Assembly: GCF_003355475.1 (NCBI RefSeq)
Contig: NZ_CP031356.1
Coordinates: 1,674,001-1,738,000 of the forward strand
Source: Brachybacterium saurashtrense
Lineage (GTDB): Bacteria; Actinomycetota; Actinomycetes; Actinomycetales; Dermabacteraceae
Direction of reading: 5' to 3'
Length of the DNA: 64,000 nt
The number at the start of each line of letters is the position of its first letter. Positions within the stretch are counted from its first letter, which is position 1. The translations under genes and the position numbers were made by a program. Below, piece after piece: positions 7,043-15,989 of this stretch. The notes below the pieces were generated by a model. It saw only the letters and a list, made by a program, of their open reading frames with translations, searched no databases and was not told the DNA's origin.

Positions 7043-8425
7043 ATGACCGACGGCCCCTCGCCCACCGAGCACGCGCCCCGTGGGCGCGTGCGCCGCGGCG
7101 ACCCGTTCCGCTGGGTGCTGGAGAACCCGGGCCTGGTGGACCTGATCGCCTTCGGCGCGACGGCCGCCGCGATCCTGCTGTTCTCCCTGGTCACCGGCAG
7201 CGGCGGCACGTGGCTGGTGTTCTCGGTGCCGATGATCGCCGCCGGCGCCCTGTGCCGGGTGCGCCCGCTCGCCGGGGTGCTGGTGATCGCCGCCCTCGCC
7301 GTGCTGCACGTGATCGTGCAGGTCCCCGTGGTGCTGGGCGACGTGATGACCTTCTACGCCATGTTCTGCGCCATCGCCTACGGCAGCCGCGCGGTGCACG
7401 TGCTGGGGATCGTCGCCGGGATGCTCGGCGTGCTCACGCAGGCCACCTACTGGGGGCTCACCGCGCTGCTGGACGACTACGGCGGCCTCTTGGCGGCGCT
7501 GTCCAGCTTCCTCGGCCTGGGGGTGATCGGCACCATCACGATCGTCGCCGTCTGGGCGCTGGCGAACCTGCAGCGGGCCCGGGTGCGCCAGCTCGCCCTC
7601 ACCCGTGATCGGGCCGAGCAGGCCGTGCGGGAGCGGGAGCAGCGCACGGCGTTGGCCGTCGCCGACGAGCGCGCCCGCATCGCCCGCGAGATGCACGACG
7701 TGGTCGCGCACTCGCTCTCGGTGATCATCGCGCAGGCCGACGGCGGCCGCTTCGTCGCCGCGCACAGGCCCGAGCAGGCCGTCGAGGTGCTGGGCACCAT
7801 CGGCGAGACGGGCCGCGCGGCGCTGGCGGACATGCGCTCGCTGCTGGGGGTGCTGCGCCAGGAGGACGAGACCAGCTTCGGCCCGCAGCCCGGCCCGGAG
7901 CGGCTCGGCGAGCTGGTGGAGCGCGTGCGCGGGGCCGGCGTCCCGGTGGAGCTCGAGATCGACGGCGATCTCGCAGACCTCCCCCCGGCGCTCGGGCTGT
8001 CCCTGTTCCGCCTGGTCCAGGAGTCCCTCACCAACATCCTCAAGCACGCCGGAGGGGACGTCTCCGCGACGGTGAGCATCCGGCGCTTCCCGCAGCGCCT
8101 CACGATCGAGGTGCTCGACGACGGCCGCGGCGCCGAGGCGGACTCCGACGGGCAGGGCCACGGCCTCACCGGCATGCGCGAGCGGATGAGCGTGCTGGGC
8201 GGCGTGCTGGAGGCCGGACCGCTCCCGTCCCGGGGATATCGTGTGCGCGCCGAGGTGCCGCTGCCCGGCGCGCCCGGGCGCGCACCCGCCGCCGCGCCCG
8301 GCCCGTCGGAGGTCGCACGGCCTGCCCCGTCGGCCGGCCCGTCGATCCCCGCGCGGCCCGCCCCGACGGCCGCTCCCCACGATCCCGCCCCGACCCCGCC
8401 CACGCCTCCAGGAGGACCCCGATGA
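7043..8425 (+). CDS. NarL-family sensor histidine kinase
   Basis: A 460-residue membrane kinase. Residues 30-175 hold about five transmembrane segments and little extracellular sequence, typical of membrane-stress sensors. A short coiled coil (about 178-208) leads to the HisKA_3 box REMHDVVAHSLSVI, with phospho-acceptor His218. An HATPase domain follows (NILKHAGG, DDGRGA and GLTGMRERM). The last 50 residues are a proline/alanine-rich tail. The stop overlaps the regulator start by four bases. The ABC exporter just downstream is a likely target of the pair. Confidence 0.92.
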   Translation: MTDGPSPTEHAPRGRVRRGDPFRWVLENPGLVDLIAFGATAAAILLFSLVTGSGGTWLVFSVPMIAAGALCRVRPLAGVLVIAALAVLHVIVQVPVVLGDVMTFYAMFCAIAYGSRAVHVLGIVAGMLGVLTQATYWGLTALLDDYGGLLAALSSFLGLGVIGTITIVAVWALANLQRARVRQLALTRDRAEQAVREREQRTALAVADERARIAREMHDVVAHSLSVIIAQADGGRFVAAHRPEQAVEVLGTIGETGRAALADMRSLLGVLRQEDETSFGPQPGPERLGELVERVRGAGVPVELEIDGDLADLPPALGLSLFRLVQESLTNILKHAGGDVSATVSIRRFPQRLTIEVLDDGRGAEADSDGQGHGLTGMRERMSVLGGVLEAGPLPSRGYRVRAEVPLPGAPGRAPAAAPGPSEVARPAPSAGPSIPARPAPTAAPHDPAPTPPTPPGGPR

Positions 8426-9111
8426 CCGACACCCCCGACCGCCCGCTGCGGATCGCGCTGGTCGACGACCAGCCGCTGGTGCGCGCCGGCTTCGCGATGG
8501 TGATCGACTCGCAGGAGGACATGGAGGTGGTCGCCCAGGCCGCCGACGGCGCCGCCGCGGTCGAGGAGCTGCGTGCACGACGGGTGGACGTGGTGCTGAT
8601 GGACGTGCGCATGCCGCGCATGGACGGGATCGAGGCGACCGCGCAGATCCTCGCGCAGGCCGCAGCGGACCGCGCGCCGAAGGTCATCGTGCTGACCACC
8701 TTCGATCTCGACGAGTACGTGGTCGCGGCGATCCGTGCCGGTGCGAGCGGGTTCCTGCTCAAGGACGCCCAGCCGGAGGAGCTGCTGGGCGCGATCCGCA
8801 CCGTCCAGCGCGGGGACGCGGTGATCGCACCGTCCGCCACCCGCCGACTGCTGGAGCGGGTGGTGCTGGCTCCCGAGGCCGCGGAGCGCGACGACGCCGT
8901 GCTCGCCCCGCTCACCGAGCGCGAGCGGGAGGTGCTGGTGCTGATGGGGAAGGGATTCTCCAATCAGGAGATCGGTGCGGAGCTGTTCGTCGCGGAGGCG
9001 ACGGTGAAGACCCATGTGGGCCGCGTGCTCGCCAAGCTCGGGGCGCGCGACCGGGTGCAGGCCGTGATCGTCGCCTTCGAGACCGGCCTCGTCACCCCCG
9101 GCGCGGACTGA
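8422..9111 (+). CDS. NarL/LuxR-family response regulator
   Basis: A 229-residue regulator paired with the kinase it overlaps by ATGA. The receiver domain has the acidic pair Asp15/Asp16, phospho-acceptor Asp61 (VVLMDVRMPRMDG), a conserved threonine in LTTFD and Lys in FLLKDA. The C-terminal LuxR-type helix-turn-helix is LTEREREVLVLMGKGFSNQEI...VKTHVGRVLAKL (about 164-212). It likely controls the exporter genes that start 157 bases downstream. Confidence 0.94.
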   Translation: MTDTPDRPLRIALVDDQPLVRAGFAMVIDSQEDMEVVAQAADGAAAVEELRARRVDVVLMDVRMPRMDGIEATAQILAQAAADRAPKVIVLTTFDLDEYVVAAIRAGASGFLLKDAQPEELLGAIRTVQRGDAVIAPSATRRLLERVVLAPEAAERDDAVLAPLTEREREVLVLMGKGFSNQEIGAELFVAEATVKTHVGRVLAKLGARDRVQAVIVAFETGLVTPGAD

Positions 9112-9268
9112 CGGCACCGCCGCACGGCGGCATCCCCCCACGGTATGACGCAGGCCCCGGCCTGCTGGTCCCGGGGGCGCGGCAGGCACGACCACGGGCT
9201 GACGATCCCGGCCGGCGACTGCGGGAGCATCGAGGGCGACCCGTTCCCCTCACCGCGAAGGATCCTCC

Positions 9269-10003
9269 ATGACCGCCGCACCCCAGGCCGCTCCCCCGTC
9301 CGTCCCCACGGCCGGGCCCGCCATCGTCGCCCGGGAGGTCACCCGCCGCTACGGCCGCGGCGCCGGCGCCGTCACCGCGCTGGACGGCGTGGACCTCGAC
9401 ATCGAGCGCGGGGCGTTCACCGCGATCATGGGCCCCTCCGGCTCCGGGAAGTCCACCCTCCTGCACGTGCTGGCCGGCCTGGACGCGGTGGACGCCGGCT
9501 CGATCCTGGTCGACGGCACCGAGATCACGACCCTGCGCGACGATGCGCTCACCCGGCTGCGGCGCGAGCGGATCGGCTTCGTCTTCCAGAGCTTCAACCT
9601 GCTGCCGATGCTGAGCGCGGAGCAGAACATCCTCCTGCCCCTCGACCTCGCGGGCGCCCGCGTGGACCGCGCCTGGTTCGAGACCCTCGCCGAGGCCTTC
9701 GGGATCACCGACAGGCTCTCGCACCGCCCCGCGGAGCTCTCCGGCGGGCAGATCCAGCGCGTCGCGATCGCCCGCGCCCTCGTCACCTCCCCGGCCGTGG
9801 TGTTCGCCGACGAGCCCACCGGCAACCTCGACTCCCGCACCACCGGCGAGGTGCTGGACTTCCTGCGGCTGTCGGTGGACGAGTTCGGGCAGACCGTCGT
9901 CATGGTCACCCATGAGCGGGACGCCGCCGAGCGCGCCGACCGCATCGTCTCCCTGGCCGACGGTCGGATCGCCGGCGACGAGGACCTGCGGGGCGAGCGC
10001 TGA
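9269..10003 (+). CDS. ABC transporter ATPase (MacB/LolD type)
   Basis: A 244-residue ATPase for a FtsX-like permease. Walker A is GPSGSGKST (residues 55-63), the Q-loop is FVFQSFNLLPML, the signature is LSGGQIQRV and Walker B is VVFADEPTGNLDS. The His-switch lies in MVTHERD. The pattern is that of exporters of peptides, lipoproteins or antibiotics rather than importers. AAGGA lies six bases before the ATG. The stop and the permease start share one base. Regulation by the upstream two-component system is inferred from position. Confidence 0.93.
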   Translation: MTAAPQAAPPSVPTAGPAIVAREVTRRYGRGAGAVTALDGVDLDIERGAFTAIMGPSGSGKSTLLHVLAGLDAVDAGSILVDGTEITTLRDDALTRLRRERIGFVFQSFNLLPMLSAEQNILLPLDLAGARVDRAWFETLAEAFGITDRLSHRPAELSGGQIQRVAIARALVTSPAVVFADEPTGNLDSRTTGEVLDFLRLSVDEFGQTVVMVTHERDAAERADRIVSLADGRIAGDEDLRGER

Positions 10004-12510
10004 TGCCGCGCCGCCGCTCCGTGCCCCTCACCCCGCTGCGACGCCACGTCGCCGCCGTCCTCACCATCGCCCTGTCCTGCGCCTTCGTCGCCGTGACGGT
10101 GCTGGCGGGGACCCTGGTCCAGACCTCCCTGCGCTCCCAGACCGCCGCAGAGTACGAGGGCGCGGACCTCGAGATCATCCGTGCGCTGGACGACGCCGCC
10201 TGGGAGGCCCAGCAGCCCCTGCCCGCACCGGAGGTGGAGGGCGCCGAGGCGGTGTGGCCGATGGTGAGCACCTACCTCCCGCTCGGCGCCGACGGCGCCG
10301 ACGCCTTCGTGCACGCGTCCCTGCAGGCGCCGGGGTCGGATCCTGCGCTGGTCGAGGGCGTGCCCGCCGCCGACGACTCCGAGATCGTGCTGGACCGCCG
10401 CGCGGCGGACGCCCTCGACGTGGGGCTCGGAGACAGCGTGACCCTGCCCCCGGAGGCCGCACCCGACGGGCAGGAGCACACGCTCACCGTGGTGGGCATC
10501 GCCCCCGCCCCTGAGGGTGCCGTCGTCGGCGGCACTCCCCGCGTGCTGCTCGGCACCGCGAACGCGCAGGCGCTGCTGGGCCCGACGGCCGGCACCCTCA
10601 CCGACACCTGGCTGGCCTCCCTGCCCGACGGGACGGACGCCGACGCCGTCGCGGCGCAGGCCGACGGTGTCGACGGTCTGTCCGTGCGCACCGCCGAGGA
10701 GGCCGAGCAGGAGGCCGTCACCACCGCCCTGCAGGGCTTCGCCGCGCTGGGCATGGTGCTCGCCGTGTTCGTGGTGATCGCCCTGTTCACCAGCGCCGTG
10801 GTGATCGCGAACACGTTCGCGGTGACCCTCGCCCAGCGCACCCGCGCACTGGCCCTGCTGCGCACCCTGGGGGCGACCCGCGCGCAGGTGCGCGGCGTGG
10901 TGCTGCGGGAGTCGTTCGCGGTGGGGATGCTCGGCGCCGTGCTGGGCATGCTCGGGGGGCATCTGCTGGTCCAGGCGGCGCTGGCCGCCGCGGCCGGGCT
11001 CGGCTGGCTCGAGGGCGTGATGCTCGTGCCGCTCGGGGTCTGGTCGCTGCTGCTCCCGGTGGTCGCCGGGGTGGCGATCACGCTCCTGGCGAGCCTGCCG
11101 CCGCTGCGCACGGCGACCCGTGTGGCGCCGCTGCAGGCGCTGCGACCGGCGCCTCCCACCCCCGGTCGCGGCCTCGGCGTGCGCAGCGTGCTGGGAACGG
11201 CGGCGCTCGTCCTCGGGATCGCGGCGCTCGCGGCGGGGACCGCCCTCGCGCTGCACGGCTCGGCCGGTCCGGGCATCCTCGCCGCGATGGCCGGCGGCGT
11301 GGTGAGCTTCACCGGCGTGCTGCTCCTGCTGGTGAGAGTCACACGCCCCCTGTCCGCGCTGGTCGCCCGCGTCGTGGCGCGGATCGGCGCTCTGCCCGCG
11401 CGGATCGCGGGGGCGAACGTGGCCCGCACCCCGCGGCGCAGCGCCGCCACCATCGCCGCGCTGCTGATCGGCACCACCCTGATGACGATGATGGCCGTGG
11501 GAGCCCGCACCGCCGAGGCGACCCTCACCGCGGAGCTGGATTCCCGCCGCCCCATCGACCTGGTGCTCAGCGCCGAGGCGATGCCCGCCGACGCCGCCGA
11601 ACGGATCGCCGCCGTCGACGGCATGGACACCGCCCGCGCCTCGGCCCGCGGCGACATCGAAGTGGGCGCCGAGGAACCGATGACCCTGTACGCGGCGACC
11701 CCGGACACTCTGCGCGAGGTCTCCCACCGCCCCGCGATGGCCGAGCACCTCGCCGACGGGATCGTGCTGCTGGGCCAGGAGCGCGCCGAGCGCTTCGGGG
11801 TCCACGACGGCCAGGTGCTCGAGGTGGAGGGCGCCGACGGCGCTGAGCATGCGCTCCAGGTGCGGTTCGACGCGAACCTGCAGATGTCGCTGGTCACCCC
11901 GGCCACGCTCGAGCAGCTGCGGGGGGACGAGACCCTCCCCGTGGTGCTCGCGGATGTCGCGGACCCCGGCACCCCGGACCGCGCGGGCACGGACATGCTC
12001 GAGCTCATCGAGGGGGTGCAGGAGGTGGCCTCCGGTGAGGGCTTCTCGGCGCCGTCGCTGGTCGCCGGCGGTGCCGAGCGGGAGTCCTACGCCCAGATCC
12101 TCGACGTCCTGCTCGGCATCACGGTGGGTCTCCTGGCCGTCGCCGTGGTGGTGGCGCTGGTGGGCGTGTCCAACACGCTCAGCCTGGGCGTGATCGAGCG
12201 CACCGGCGAGAACGCGCTGCTGCGCGCCCTGGGCACCACCCGAGGGCAGATGCGGGCGATGCTCGCCTGGGAGGGGGTGCTGCTGGCTCTGGTGGGGGCC
12301 GTGCTGGGCCTGGCGCTGGGGAGCCTGTACGGGGTGCTGGGGATCAACGCCCTGCTGGGCTCTACCTTCCCCGTCTCGATCACGATCCCGTGGTCCCAGC
12401 TCGCCCTGGTGCTCGTGCTCGCCGTGGTGGCCGGCGCCCTGGCCTCGGTCCTGCCCGGTGGCACGGCCGCGCGGACGGCGCCGGCCGCCGCCCTGGCCGG
12501 CGCGGAGTGA
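10003..12510 (+). CDS. FtsX-like ABC permease
   Basis: An 835-residue permease with duplicated FtsX domains. There is one N-terminal transmembrane helix (about 14-38), a large extracytoplasmic domain, a first FtsX core around residues 250-380 (RTRALALLRTLGATRAQVRGVV), a second extracytoplasmic domain and a second FtsX core near the C-terminus (RTGENALLRALGTTRGQMRAML). This layout is common in Actinobacteria next to a MacB-like ATPase. The substrate is not indicated by the sequence; peptide or antibiotic export or lipoprotein handling are options. Confidence 0.92.
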   Translation: MPRRRSVPLTPLRRHVAAVLTIALSCAFVAVTVLAGTLVQTSLRSQTAAEYEGADLEIIRALDDAAWEAQQPLPAPEVEGAEAVWPMVSTYLPLGADGADAFVHASLQAPGSDPALVEGVPAADDSEIVLDRRAADALDVGLGDSVTLPPEAAPDGQEHTLTVVGIAPAPEGAVVGGTPRVLLGTANAQALLGPTAGTLTDTWLASLPDGTDADAVAAQADGVDGLSVRTAEEAEQEAVTTALQGFAALGMVLAVFVVIALFTSAVVIANTFAVTLAQRTRALALLRTLGATRAQVRGVVLRESFAVGMLGAVLGMLGGHLLVQAALAAAAGLGWLEGVMLVPLGVWSLLLPVVAGVAITLLASLPPLRTATRVAPLQALRPAPPTPGRGLGVRSVLGTAALVLGIAALAAGTALALHGSAGPGILAAMAGGVVSFTGVLLLLVRVTRPLSALVARVVARIGALPARIAGANVARTPRRSAATIAALLIGTTLMTMMAVGARTAEATLTAELDSRRPIDLVLSAEAMPADAAERIAAVDGMDTARASARGDIEVGAEEPMTLYAATPDTLREVSHRPAMAEHLADGIVLLGQERAERFGVHDGQVLEVEGADGAEHALQVRFDANLQMSLVTPATLEQLRGDETLPVVLADVADPGTPDRAGTDMLELIEGVQEVASGEGFSAPSLVAGGAERESYAQILDVLLGITVGLLAVAVVVALVGVSNTLSLGVIERTGENALLRALGTTRGQMRAMLAWEGVLLALVGAVLGLALGSLYGVLGINALLGSTFPVSITIPWSQLALVLVLAVVAGALASVLPGGTAARTAPAAALAGAE

Positions 12511-12584
12511 CCTCCACCCCGCGGATCCCGGGTCCTTGGGAGCGGCTCCAGTGCGGCACGGCGAGCAGGGCGAGGAGGGCGGGT

Positions 12585-12628
12585 CCCGCCCCGGCGGCAT
12601 GCGGGGCGGGTCCCGCCGCCGGGGCGGG
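12585..12628. terminator. Hairpin between convergent genes
   Basis: A perfect 13-bp stem (12585-12597 with 12616-12628) encloses an 18-base loop in the space between the permease stop and the oppositely oriented membrane-protein stop. It is G+C only, with no T-run, as is usual for bidirectional terminators in high-GC actinobacteria. Confidence 0.5.
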
Positions 12629-12632
12629 AGGC

Positions 12633-13058
12633 TCAGTCCGCCTGGCCGGGCAGCGGGGTGGAGCGCACCAGGCGTGTGAGCAGCACGAACAGCGCCAGTG
12701 CGAGCACCAGGGCGAGCGCGCCCTGCCAGTACAGCGCGCCGCGCAGCAGGCTCACTGCGACGAGCGCCTGGAACAGCTGCCACGTGATGCCGAATCCCAG
12801 ACCGAACCGGCCCTTCACCAGCACGGACCGGGCGGCGAGCGCCACCGCCAGGGCGAACAGCAGCAGGAACACGCCCAGCCCCACGCCGAAGCGGGTGTCG
12901 AGCGCTCCCGCGGAGACCCCCAGGAAGCAGTAGGTCGCCGTCCCCGCGAGCATCAGCGCCTCGAGGGCGAGCAGGGCGGCGGCCAGCGGGCGGTGGCGGG
13001 GGCTCGGGTCCTGGACCGCGGCGCTCGCGCGCGCGGGTGGGCGGGGCTCGGTGGGCAT
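12633..13058 (-). CDS. Small membrane protein, unknown function
   Basis: A 141-residue protein with four predicted transmembrane segments (about 24-45, 56-76, 87-105 and 111-131), after a proline-rich cytoplasmic start. The charge pattern is R/K at the loops. I do not recognise the family. It is a single gene, convergent with the exporter operon and divergent from the whiB1 leader. Confidence 0.7.
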   Translation of the reverse strand: MPTEPRPPARASAAVQDPSPRHRPLAAALLALEALMLAGTATYCFLGVSAGALDTRFGVGLGVFLLLFALAVALAARSVLVKGRFGLGFGITWQLFQALVAVSLLRGALYWQGALALVLALALFVLLTRLVRSTPLPGQAD

Positions 13059-13187
13059 GGAGGCACTGTATCCGGCGCGGCCCGGCCCTCCTGCGCCGCC
13101 GCCGCGGAGCGCGCGGGGGCACGCCGCGTGCGCCGGGTTCGCCGGGGCGCCGGGTGCGCCGCGGCCGCGCCGGGGACGTCTCCCGGG

Positions 13188-13242
13188 CGTGTCCCAGTCG
13201 TGTTCAGGGCGTGTTCAGGGCGTGTTCAGGGCGTGTTCCGGG
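13188..13242. repeat. 11-bp tandem repeat (CGTGTTCAGGG) upstream of whiB1
   Basis: Three identical copies of CGTGTTCAGGG run head to tail from 13199 to 13231. A fourth has one change (13232-13242), and a degenerate copy precedes them (13188-13198). An 11-bp period places each unit on the same face of the helix, as expected for cooperative binding by a regulator. Confidence 0.7.
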
Positions 13243-13499
13243 CTCGCGCACGGGAAGCACGTGCGGCCACCGGGTGCAACGCCTTCGTGGGAGGCATCAC
13301 GGCACCGTCGTCGTGCTCGTCCGCCATGTGGGAAGTGCCACCAGGCTTGCGCATTCAGACCCTTGTCGAGGCCGCGACCTCCTCAGAGAATGGTGTCGGC
13401 TCGTCACGGCGACGGATCCTGCGGGAGCATCCCGCCCCGGATCCACCGCCCCGAGCCGGAGACCCGAGAACGCCCCGCAGGGAGCGACCCTCGCCGCGT

Positions 13500-13522
13500 C
13501 ACGCCCCACGGGGCGGGGCGTG
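13500..13522 (+). promoter_or_regulatory. Hairpin in the whiB1 leader
   Basis: CACGCCCC (13500-13507) pairs with GGGGCGTG (13515-13522) across a seven-base loop. It lies 24 bases before the whiB1 start, so it could affect translation or message stability. This is a structural observation only. Confidence 0.4.
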
Positions 13523-13546
13523 GCGTCCTGGAAAGAGAGAGTGACG

Positions 13547-13795
13547 ATGGACTGGCGCCACCGTGCCGAGTGCCTCAACCATGATCCCGAGCTGTTCTTC
13601 CCCATCGGGAACACCGGACCGGCGATCACGCAGATCCAGGAGGCGAAGGCGGTGTGCCAGAAGTGTGACGTCATGACGGCGTGCCTCAAGTTCGCCCTCG
13701 AGTCCGGTCAGGACTCGGGCGTGTGGGGCGGCCTCTCCGAGGACGAGCGCCGCTCCCTCAAGCGCCGCAACGCGCGCGCCCGCCGCGCCGGCTGA
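13547..13795 (+). CDS. whiB1: WhiB1-type iron-sulfur transcription regulator
   Basis: An 82-residue Wbl protein that binds a 4Fe-4S cluster and partners the primary sigma factor. Cluster ligands are Cys9, Cys37, Cys40 and Cys46 (CQKCDVMTAC), the turn is GVWGGLSEDERR, and the basic tail is LKRRNARARR. The opening MDWRHRAECLNHDPELFFP is diagnostic for WhiB1. As in mycobacteria, it is tail-to-tail with pdtaS. The start lies just after a GAAAGAGAGAG stretch. The frame is open far upstream, but nothing there resembles the family. Confidence 0.95.
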   Translation: MDWRHRAECLNHDPELFFPIGNTGPAITQIQEAKAVCQKCDVMTACLKFALESGQDSGVWGGLSEDERRSLKRRNARARRAG

Positions 13796-13802
13796 GAACG
13801 CC

Positions 13803-13835
13803 TCGCGGCGCCGGCCCCGGGGCGCGGCGCCGCGA
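13803..13835. terminator. Bidirectional terminator hairpin between whiB1 and pdtaS
   Basis: A perfect 10-bp stem (13803-13812 with 13826-13835) with a 13-base loop sits in the 46-base gap between the two convergent stops. Confidence 0.55.
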
Positions 13836-13841
13836 ACCCGC

Positions 13842-15335
13842 TCAGACGGTGAGCGGGTCCAGGTAGACGTCGATCATGGCGCGCGTCCCGCCCTCGGGAC
13901 GCTCCTCCCAGGTCAGCGTCCCCCCGAGCTGCCCCTGCACCAGGGTGAGGGCGATGTTCGTGCCGAGGCCCGTGGGCTTCGCCGTCCCCATCCCGTCGCC
14001 GTCGTCCTCGATGGAGATCACCAGGTGCGAGCCGGTGCGCTCGCTGCGGATCGTGAGCGTCCCGCCGGTCTCGGACAGGCCGTGCTCCACCGCGTTGGTG
14101 GCCAACTCCGTCACCACCAGGGCCAGCGGCGTCGCCTCCTCCGCCCGGATCGAGCCGACCCGGCCGATCTTCTCGGTCCGCACCTCCACCTGCGCGTCCG
14201 TGAGCCGCGGCGTCCCCGCCCGGTGCACGGTCGCGCTCGCCGCATCGACGGCCAGGCGCAGGCACCGATCGATCACCTCGTCGAAGTGCACCGCCTCCTG
14301 CGATCCCTGCAGCAGCGACTCGTGCACGAGCGCGATGGTCGAGACGCGGCGCATCGCCTCGGCGAGCGCCTCCCGCGCCTCGTCCGTCTTCATCCGGCGG
14401 GACTGCATGCGCAGCAGCGCGGCCACCGTCTGCAGGTTGTTCTTCACCCGGTGGTGGACCTCGCGGATGGTCGCGTCCTTGGTGATCAGCTCCCGCTCGC
14501 GGCGGCGCAGCTCGGTCACGTCGCGCACCAGGATCACGGCGCCGGTGCGGGTGCCGTGCTCGGTGAGGGGCACCGCGCGCAGGGACAGGGTCCCGCCGCG
14601 AGCCTGCATGTCCGACCGCCAGGCGGCCCGCCCCATGAGCACCAGCGGGAGGGACTCGTCCACCGGGCTGCGAGACTGCAGCACCTCGGTGGAGAGCTCC
14701 GCGAGGGTGATGCCCTCCATGGTCCCCTCGATGCCGAAGCGGTGGAAGGCCGAGATCGCATTCGGGGAGGTCCAGCGCACCACACCGGCGGCGTCGAGCT
14801 CCACCACCCCGTCGCCCACCCGCGGGGCGCCGCGCCGCGGCGGGATCGGCGCCCCGTCGATCGGGAAGGCGCCGCTCTCCAGCATCGTGAGCAGGCGGTG
14901 GCCGAGGCGGCCCTGCTGGGTCTCGTTGTGGGAGGGCTGGCCGTCGCTGTCGGGCTTCTCCGCCGCCACCACCGCGATGGTGCGGCCGTTCTTGCGCACC
15001 GGGACCAGGAAGCCGCTGGCCGTGCGTCCCTCGCGCTCGATGACGGTGGGCTCGCGGCGCGGCTCCCCGCCGGCGAGCAGTCGCGCGATCTCGGTCCCCT
15101 CCGGGCCGTCGTCGCTGGGGCTCCCCACCGGGTCCTCGTAGTAGACGGTGGAGCCGGTGGCGGGGCGGCAGTGCGCCACCGCGAGGGCACCGGACTCCCC
15201 CTCGATCCAGAGGACGAGATCGGCCCGGAGCAGGTCGGAGAGGAGGTTCCAGTCACCGACCAGGTGCTGCAGCCAGTCCCCCTCCTTCTCGGAGAGACCA
15301 CGGGTGTCGGCGAGGAACTTGGACAGACTCGGCAT
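13842..15335 (-). CDS. pdtaS: PdtaS-type cytosolic sensor histidine kinase
   Basis: A 497-residue soluble kinase. A GAF-like domain occupies about residues 1-150 and a PAS domain about 170-275 (DGVVELDAAGVVRWTSPNA). The HisKA_2 box is REVHHRVKNNLQTVAALLRMQSRR, with the histidine pair at 294-295. The HATPase domain follows (VVTELATNAVEHG, DDGDGM, GLGTNI). PdtaS phosphorylates PdtaR, an ANTAR RNA-binding antiterminator, in mycobacteria; no pdtaR gene is in this window. The neighbourhood with whiB1 is conserved across Actinobacteria. Confidence 0.93.
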   Translation of the reverse strand: MPSLSKFLADTRGLSEKEGDWLQHLVGDWNLLSDLLRADLVLWIEGESGALAVAHCRPATGSTVYYEDPVGSPSDDGPEGTEIARLLAGGEPRREPTVIEREGRTASGFLVPVRKNGRTIAVVAAEKPDSDGQPSHNETQQGRLGHRLLTMLESGAFPIDGAPIPPRRGAPRVGDGVVELDAAGVVRWTSPNAISAFHRFGIEGTMEGITLAELSTEVLQSRSPVDESLPLVLMGRAAWRSDMQARGGTLSLRAVPLTEHGTRTGAVILVRDVTELRRRERELITKDATIREVHHRVKNNLQTVAALLRMQSRRMKTDEAREALAEAMRRVSTIALVHESLLQGSQEAVHFDEVIDRCLRLAVDAASATVHRAGTPRLTDAQVEVRTEKIGRVGSIRAEEATPLALVVTELATNAVEHGLSETGGTLTIRSERTGSHLVISIEDDGDGMGTAKPTGLGTNIALTLVQGQLGGTLTWEERPEGGTRAMIDVYLDPLTV

Positions 15336-15443
15336 GGCCCCAGGATAGGGGTCCGGGGCCGTCGCCCCGGCATCGGGTCACGGCCGCGGCCCGGGGCGTC
15401 CCTGCTCTAGGCTGAGCCGGAATCGTCCCGAGGAAGGACCCGC

Positions 15444-15950
15444 ATGAAGCTCCGTGAGACCCTCAGCCTCCCGCTTGCCGCCGCCGCGGCCTCCGCGATG
15501 TACGCGGATCCGGCCTACACCGACATCCGGCGCACCACCCTGGGAGCGACGGAGGCCTCCTCCACCGTCGACGGGGACGCTGGCGGCGCCCACACCGTCC
15601 GCACCGAGCTGTCGATGCCCACGGATCGGGTGCCGGACATGGTGCGTCCCTTCGTGGGCTCGTCGGTGACGATCCGCGAGACCCAGGAGTGGTCCGCCCC
15701 GGAGGCCGACGGCGGCCGACGCGGCACGATGCGCCTGGAGGTGGTGGGCACCCCCGCCGGTCTCAGCGGCTCCCTCCGCCTCGTCCCCGGTGGGGACACG
15801 GAATGCCGCATGGAGATCGACGGCGATCTGGTCGCGAAGGTGCCCCTGCTGGGGCCGCGTCTGGAGAAGGCGGCCCTGCCGTACGTATCCACGGTGCTGC
15901 GGGCCGAGGAGCGCTCCGCGAGGAGCTACGCGGAGTCCCGCACGTCCTGA
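15444..15950 (+). CDS. DUF2505 family protein
   Basis: A 168-residue protein of the DUF2505 family, which has a predicted START/SRPBCC-like fold that could bind a hydrophobic ligand. The pattern MKLRETLSLPLAAAAASAMYADPAYTDIR at the start and the closing DGDLVAKVPLLGPRLEKA segment fit the family. AGGAAGG lies seven bases before the ATG. No enzymatic residues are evident and the role is unknown. It is divergent from pdtaS. Confidence 0.8.
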   Translation: MKLRETLSLPLAAAAASAMYADPAYTDIRRTTLGATEASSTVDGDAGGAHTVRTELSMPTDRVPDMVRPFVGSSVTIRETQEWSAPEADGGRRGTMRLEVVGTPAGLSGSLRLVPGGDTECRMEIDGDLVAKVPLLGPRLEKAALPYVSTVLRAEERSARSYAESRTS

Positions 15951-15961
15951 GCGACGCGGCG

Positions 15962-15987
15962 ACCGGGGTGCGCGCGCCCGCCCCGGT
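15962..15987. terminator. Hairpin between convergent DUF2505 and DUF6912-like genes
   Basis: ACCGGGG (15962-15968) pairs with CCCCGGT (15981-15987) across 12 bases in the 39-base gap between two convergent stops. Confidence 0.45.
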
Positions 15988-15989
15988 GG

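Larger units (their letters stand above)
13059..13546. promoter_or_regulatory. Long whiB1 upstream region
   Basis: There are 488 bases without a convincing gene between the membrane-protein start and whiB1. It holds an 11-bp tandem repeat (13188-13242) and a hairpin (13500-13522) just before the ribosome-binding region of whiB1. Small frames inside it have no ribosome-binding sites or database-like sequence and were not called. Confidence 0.5.

Noticed and set aside
9349-13122. Long open frame opposite the ABC exporter
   Set aside because: It is antisense to ATPase and permease genes with clear motifs, and its composition is biased toward Arg/His/Gln.
13188-13242. Possible CRISPR-like array before whiB1
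   Set aside because: The units abut with no spacers and there are no cas genes; it is a simple tandem repeat.
13059-13546. Additional small genes in the whiB1 leader
   Set aside because: Several frames are open here, including one joined to whiB1, but none has a start signal or recognisable sequence; whiB1 homology begins at the ATG chosen.
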